64,000 nucleotides of DNA from Siphlonurus alternatus (Eukaryota > Arthropoda > Insecta > Ephemeroptera > Siphlonuridae): assembly GCA_949825025.1 (NCBI GenBank), contig OX463782.1, positions 5,901,501-5,965,500 on the forward strand. The letters are read 5' to 3'. Below, one piece after another: positions 58,923 through 64,000 of this stretch; positions within the stretch are counted from its first letter, which is position 1, and every line of letters begins with the position of its first letter. The notes under the pieces are model-generated. The model had not been told where the DNA came from and made no database searches. It saw only the letters and a program-made list of their open reading frames with translations. Both the position numbers and the translations under genes were made by a program.

Positions 58923-59127
58923 CAGTCAAATTTATATAAAATTACTGCCGGAAATAGCCGGAAGTGAGATGTCATCTTGACATGTCAGGGTCTTGAAAAT
59001 TTGCAAACATTTTAGTATTCTTCTTTATACAAACTCGCCAAAATTTTATACTTCAAATAAGAATAGGAAGGCCAGAAACCTCTCACTTCCGGTTACTTCC
59101 GGTAGCAATATTAAATTAATTTTACTG
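58923..59127. mobile_element. Tc1/mariner-type MITE with TA target duplication
   Basis: The 205-bp element has long inverted ends. The left reads CAGTCAAATTTATATAAAAT then TACTGCCGGAAATAGCCGGA. The right, read inversely, is CAGTAAAATTAATTTAATAT then TGCTACCGGAAGTAACCGGA. Both continue into AGTGAGA. TA dinucleotides flank it at 58921-58922 and 59128-59129. CAGT ends and TA duplication are typical of Tc1/mariner. There is no open frame. Confidence 0.8.
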
Positions 59128-59299
59128 TAAAAGCGCGGTAAACAGAGATGTCGAGAGAACATTGCAAGAGAGAACAAACAAATTTGCATTAGGAGCGCAA
59201 TAAAAAATTATTGATTATTTTTATAGCTTTTTGGCGTCAATTTTATTATTGTTTGTTATTTTCAAATGATGTTTTTGTGCACTCGTATAACCTTATGTA

Positions 59300-59510
59300 A
59301 ATGATGCAACCCCCCCTGCAGTGAGTGATGGCAAGCAGAGAGCGTTTCCTGCACTCCCGTGCGAGATGTCCCGGCCAGCATGCAGGCGAGCGAGCGGGAG
59401 GGCGCATGCCGAGCTGCATAAATTGCATCTGAGGCACCGGAGCGCGAGCCGATCGTCATCAGAGTCGCGCCTAAACAATCGCGGGGGGAATTAACCTTTG
59501 ACATGAGCAT
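59300..59510. promoter_or_regulatory. Isolated GC-rich island, possible regulatory element
   Basis: A GC-rich block stands in AT-rich surroundings, with CpG-containing words (GCGAGCGAGCGGGAGGGCGC, GGAGCGCGAGCCGATCG), a Sox-type AACAATCG and a TCF-type AACCTTTGACATG. Overlapping minus-strand frames have no domain. A regulatory role is inference from composition. Confidence 0.2.
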
Positions 59511-60575
59511 TCACGGGGGTATCACCCCCTCCCTTCCAAAGGTCCCTTAAATACATTAAAGTTTCTATACCATCCCTGCCATGGAGAAAAAAAAATAAAG
59601 CTGGACCCACCTTTGCCCTGCAGGTCGTCATAAAAGTGTCAAAACCAGCTTGAAGTGGAGAGTGGGGAAGTGAGGCTAAATTAACCCTGTGAATATATAA
59701 ATTCATGCATGGATGAATTTTAAGAAATCAGCATAACTTTTTTATGCATGCACTGTCATGGCTGCTTGAGAATTACATGCACCTACATATTAAAATTACT
59801 TATCTGTTTTAAAATCAAATACTTTTTATTTCACAGTAAATAATTTATTTGTTAAATTTTTACAGTTTATCATCGATTATCTCTCTATCAACAACGATAA
59901 TCACTATTAATAATAATAGCTGCAGTGTTAAAAATGCACACAGAATTGAATTATGATGCGACGTCATGGTAAATTTAAAGCAGTTTAAAATTTATAATTG
60001 CTGGTGGTGCTGCCATCTTGCTGGCCTCATTTGAGGGTCATGAGGTGATATCCGGAGGAATTATAAATGTTAATCGAGCACCTGCAGTCTCCTAGAGCAT
60101 CCTCTTACCGTCAAGGCTAACATCTCGCGAGTGTGGAACTTTTGCTTTCGATGTGAGTTCCGATCTGTGCGCTTTCCCACCTGCACTAATTAATTACCAG
60201 GCTTCATCATAATAATATATTTAATATTTATTAATAATCATTGTTATGAGCTTTGAAAATATACGAGTAATCAAATGACATTTTAGTATTATTAATGAAA
60301 TTGCATATGTTTATTAAAAAAATCTAAGCTCCCCCATTTTTGGGAGTTTTCTTTTAATGTTTTTAATTGCTGGGGCTTTTATACATTTTAGATTCTTTAC
60401 ATAATGCATCGTTTCCTCTCTCGAAGTAAAAATTTCAGCGGAAGTAGTGTTTTTCATTGAAATTAATTAATAAAAACAATTTTTTGGGTAATTTAAAGCA
60501 ATTTTTTGTTTTTAACACCAAGCACTTTACTGAAAAAGTACATGCAAATACGATGACAAATATATTAAATTAGAT
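59511..60575. other. Gene-free spacer
   Basis: No gene was recognised. A GC-richer patch at about 60000-60190 has no coding signature. Confidence 0.5.
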
Positions 60576-60711
60576 ATGTACACTCGTCGCCTCGGAAAAT
60601 TTCCATCTTGCAGCCTTGTTAATCACCATGCCCTGCATGTGTTATTCTTACGGGGCATGTGGTGATTAACAAGGCTGTAAAGGGGAATTTTTCGAGACGA
60701 CAACTGTACAT
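60576..60711 (+). mobile_element. MITE-A, best-preserved copy
   Basis: A nearly complete hairpin. The left arm reads ATGTACACTCGTCGCCTCGG, AAAATTTCC, CAGCCTTGTTAATCACCATG and CCC. The loop is TGCATGTGTTATTCTTACG. The right arm returns GGGCATGTGGTGATTAACAA, GGCTG, GGAATTTTTCGAGACGACA and ACTGTACAT. Other copies or fragments are at 8225, 9054, 18296 and 27369. It is too short for any protein. Confidence 0.85.
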
Positions 60712-61287
60712 CATCTCAATGAATAATATTTTGAAATTTGCTTCTTGACTTCCGTTTACTCTATTATTCCCCAAGGCAATAATAACACTGTACTGTGTGC
60801 TTGTATGACCCCCCTCTCTGACCCGACCATCAGTCACGCGCCAAGTATGGACACAAACAAAAACCCATGACTGATTTATGACGGGTTGCTGATGCGCTGA
60901 TTTCTGCGACCTGTGACTTGATATCGAGGACTTTATAGCAACCCTTTGTTAGCCGTGAGAACTGGCCGCAGGCTCCTTGCTAGCCAGCAGGCTATTCCAA
61001 CCTAATAAAACCTGCCAGCATATTTGGAGTAGCCTTTTTATACGCATTTTAACATTTTTTTTTATCAAAGAAATTCAGAAAATAAACAAATATCAATCTG
61101 AGAGAAGAATTCTACAAAAAATATATATTGTTTTGATGTGTTCTAGAACTATTTTAATTCAATGGATATCTCCGTATGACCGTGTACATTTTTTATATTA
61201 ATTATAAGCTAACAACCTAATAGTCCCCATGCATGACTATATATTATAACTAAGAGAAATTATTGTAATAATTTTATTTTGATTGTA
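60712..61287. other. Gene-free spacer
   Basis: No gene is recognised. The frame at 60977-61201 lacks a domain. Confidence 0.5.
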
Positions 61288-61416
61288 GGAAAACTCGGTG
61301 CAGGAAAACTCGGTGCAGGAAAACTCGGTGCAATTTCAACAAGCTAGGAAAACTCGGTGCACGGTAAACTCGGAGCACGGAAAACTGGGAGCACCGCTAG
61401 GAAAACTCGGAGCATC
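61288..61416 (+). repeat. Minisatellite with GGAAAACTCGGTGCA unit
   Basis: Three perfect head-to-tail 15-bp units (61288-61332) are followed by four diverged or spaced ones (near 61347, 61362, 61378, 61399) in which T becomes A in CGGAGCA. The change is shared by the later units, so the array seems to have grown by local duplication of variants. Confidence 0.85.
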
Positions 61417-63044
61417 GCATATATTATAAAATATCGTATATATTATATATAACCAGCTATATTGTCGCCTCCAAACACAAAAGTTACAGGGGACTTAATT
61501 AAATACTATGAGGAGCATCACTATATCGTAATTTATCCTTAATAATTGTTCTCTAGGGCTTATAAATATTTATAATTTGTGTATTTGCCATGATAATTTT
61601 TTAAGAATTGTAATTATTTTTTGATGGTAAAAAATTATAAAATTTAGATCAGAACATAGATAACAAAATGACTGTTCACTTTCTGAAGTAAAGAAAGTAA
61701 TTATTTAGTCCAGTTTTTGAGATGGTAATTTTTTTAGTTGAAAAAGATGCTGATTTGACTTAATTTGAAAATGGCCGCCAGATTTCCAATGATATGCTTA
61801 TTATTTATATCCTGAATATCTCAAAAACTAGATTGACTTTTGCTTCATTTTTTTTTTTCTTTTTGCTGAATATTTATGTTATAATGTAAGGAAGGTTTAC
61901 TATAATTTTCAGAGTGATTCACCATCTCCTAAAATTAGTGAGAATAACCCTTTTAAAACAACATACAGTTGAAATTTTTTACTATATATTATATATATGT
62001 AATGTATCTCTTGAAACTTTACTTGATACCTTTCTATTTTATATTTATTTATTATATATATATTTTTATTTTTTTTTTAATTTTTTTTATATATAAAGCT
62101 GTGCATGCAATGAAGTAGAATAGTTGCATCTGTGATTATATTACAATTCTTATTCTTACCAATTCTTATTAAACTTTAACATAATATTTTGCTGCCTTGA
62201 GCCGTAATTCATCTATATAGATATTTTATTCTTTTATCTAATTTTTAATTAAAATTAAATTTGCATTGCATATAAATTTATATGTAAATATATTAGGTTC
62301 AACAAAATGCATTTTCACATAAATTAAATACTTTTTTAAAAATGTTTACATATGATGTGCTGCTACAAATTTACTTTTAAATTCTTAACTAAATTCATGC
62401 ATACTTTTCTAAATAATAAATTTTAAAACCGGTATTGTATTATATACTAATTAACGCAATAATACGGAAAAAAAATTTCACAATAAAAGTGTTTTATCTT
62501 ATATAAACATACTGTTATTTACATTGATCACATAAGCTAAAATATCACATAGGAAATAATGTTCGTCCACTTAAAAATTGATGCTTAAATTGTACAAAAT
62601 AATACATAATTATCTTATTGGAATCTATATATATAATTAAATGCAAAGCTATAAATAGAAACAAAATCCACATCATAGCTGGAAATTAGGGGAGAGGGGA
62701 GGGGTCAGTACTAGGTGCCTAGTAGGAGATGTTGTGGGCCACACCCTCCACATAGTCATAGGCTGGGTGACCCTTAGCCCATGAAAGTTATTGGGCTGCG
62801 CCTCGCCCCATTGTTCAAGTGCACGTGCACTAATTACCTCTTACCTGCTACCTGTTTTTTTCAATCCAGGTAGTAAAGAAACTTGTTGAGAACGTTTGAA
62901 CGCCATAAAATAATGTTCGGTTGAAATTATTTCAATATTATTACAATTTATTACCATTCCCTATTTTTCAGCATTGCATGTATATTATATTATATAAAAT
63001 ATATATAATGATTAATCGTCATCATGTATAAAACATGATTAAGA
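61417..63044. other. AT-rich gene-free stretch
   Basis: No gene is recognised. A GC-richer patch at about 62680-62860 contains GGGCCACACCC and GGGCTGCGCCTCGCCCC but no splice-bounded frame. Confidence 0.5.
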
Positions 63045-63532
63045 GGCATTCACAAAGTCCTAAGGCCACATTTAGGGCTCGATAATTTAAGGTAGAGATA
63101 ATACGGATCAGCTGGCCCAATGCTAAAAAAATCACATTCATAAAGATTATGAAAAAAATTTAAAATGTTCTCCTCTACATCCCCTATCAGTAGGTAAAAT
63201 ATCAGGTATACAAAAACGAGCTAGTTTTCGAGTTATTAATTTTTAAAGTTCTCTAATTTAACATGAGAAATGGAACTTCCATGTTAAATTAGTCAACTTT
63301 AAAAATAAATAACTCGAAAACTAGCTCGTTTTTGTATACCTGATATTTTACCTACTGATAGGGGATGTAGAGGAGAACATTTTAAATTTTTTTCATAATT
63401 TTTATGAATGGGATTTTTTTAGCATTGGGCCAGCTGATCCGTGTTATCTCTACCTTAAAGCCCGATTTTATGCATGCTTTTTAGACCCAAAATTTCTGGT
63501 CTTAAATTATCGAGCCCTAAATGTGAATGCCC
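63045..63532. mobile_element. Palindromic foldback element, ~490 bp
   Basis: The arms are almost perfect over about 200 bp and meet near 63270: the left arm runs GGCATTCACAAAGTCC, ACATTTAGGGCTCGATAATT, GATCAGCTGGCCCAATGCTA, CCCCTATCAGTAGGTAAAAT, AAACGAGCTAGTTTTCGAGT. The right arm mirrors it and carries an extra segment of about 45 bp near 63465-63500. A related terminus lies at 372-420. No frame or clear target duplication was seen. Confidence 0.85.
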
Positions 63533-64000
63533 CGTATTTATTTTCCTTTCCCTTTAATTAAATAAAAATATATTTCTTCACATTTATGCAATATGTAATA
63601 TTAGATTTTTTTTTTCAATGTGTTAATGATAATATATATAATGTCATATAACAAATAAAAATGGAAATTGATATAAGAATGTAATTGTTCTCATAAAGCT
63701 ATATGGACATTATGGACAAAAAATTGCTGTACCGCTGTTCCTTCTATGAGAGCACTTAAATTTTTCCTTTATTTACAATAAATATTAATTAAATAATGAA
63801 ATTATTTGAATAATTTATAAATAGTATTATATAATTTAATATAGAATTAGTGATATTCATAGTATTTAAGCCCTCCAATATTTTTTTTGTATGAAGGCAA
63901 CAAGAAAATTACATGTGTTCGATTTTTGTTATATTTTATTATTTTTATGCTAATATACATATTCCAAAATCCATATACTTGTAGTATAGGGATCTTGCAA
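63533..64000. other. AT-rich right edge
   Basis: I see no feature in this interval. Confidence 0.5.

Noticed and set aside
61288..61416. CRISPR-like repeat array
   Set aside because: Units are 15 bp and mostly head-to-tail without unique spacers, and the genome is eukaryotic.

Overview
This is a eukaryotic nuclear window, most likely from an arthropod and probably a crustacean. The reasons are spliced genes with GT-AG introns of about 0.2 to 4.7 kb, a CUB plus trypsin-type protease of a kind known from crustaceans and insects, non-LTR retrotransposons, tRNA-derived SINEs and many palindromic DNA-transposon remnants. The background is very AT-rich. Real coding exons stand out as GC-rich islands. 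Nothing prokaryotic (operons, CRISPR, rRNA) was seen.

One complete host gene is resolved, on the minus strand from 30376 down to 20400: a ten-exon secreted CUB-domain serine protease of 470 residues. All splice phases agree. It has a signal peptide, a CUB domain, a Pro/Thr-rich linker, an activation site and a catalytic domain with His, Asp and Ser. A 26-nt last exon supplies a final Cys and the stop. Its introns carry several transposon copies, including one element inserted in an arm of another. Two further exon-like islands, at 45497-45620 (minus) and 33905-34054 (plus), are splice-bounded but unidentified.

The rest is mostly mobile DNA. From left to right: a 5'-truncated LINE with an intact reverse-transcriptase ORF (2.9-5.8 kb); a degenerate tandem repeat (6.6-6.9 kb); SINE-like retroposons (9.3-10.8 kb); a perfect pentanucleotide array (14.2 kb); an ORF1-only retroposon with perfect 13-bp target-site duplications (18.8-20.1 kb); the protease gene (20.3-30.4 kb); a 155-bp hAT-type MITE with perfect 8-bp duplications (34.3 kb); a 6.6-kb composite insertion with hAT-like ends enclosing two large foldback elements (36.15-42.79 kb); a fragment possibly from a BEL/Pao LTR element (46.6 kb); a Tc1/mariner-type MITE (58.9 kb); a minisatellite (61.3 kb); and a palindromic element (63.0-63.5 kb). 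At least two MITE families recur across the window, here called MITE-A (hairpin with TCGTCGCCTCGG ends) and MITE-B (ATGGACAAC ends).

The most notable observations are the ORF1-only retroposon, the composite hAT-like insertion with nested foldbacks, and the protease gene's tiny Cys-encoding terminal exon. Family names rest on motifs read by eye. No database search was possible.
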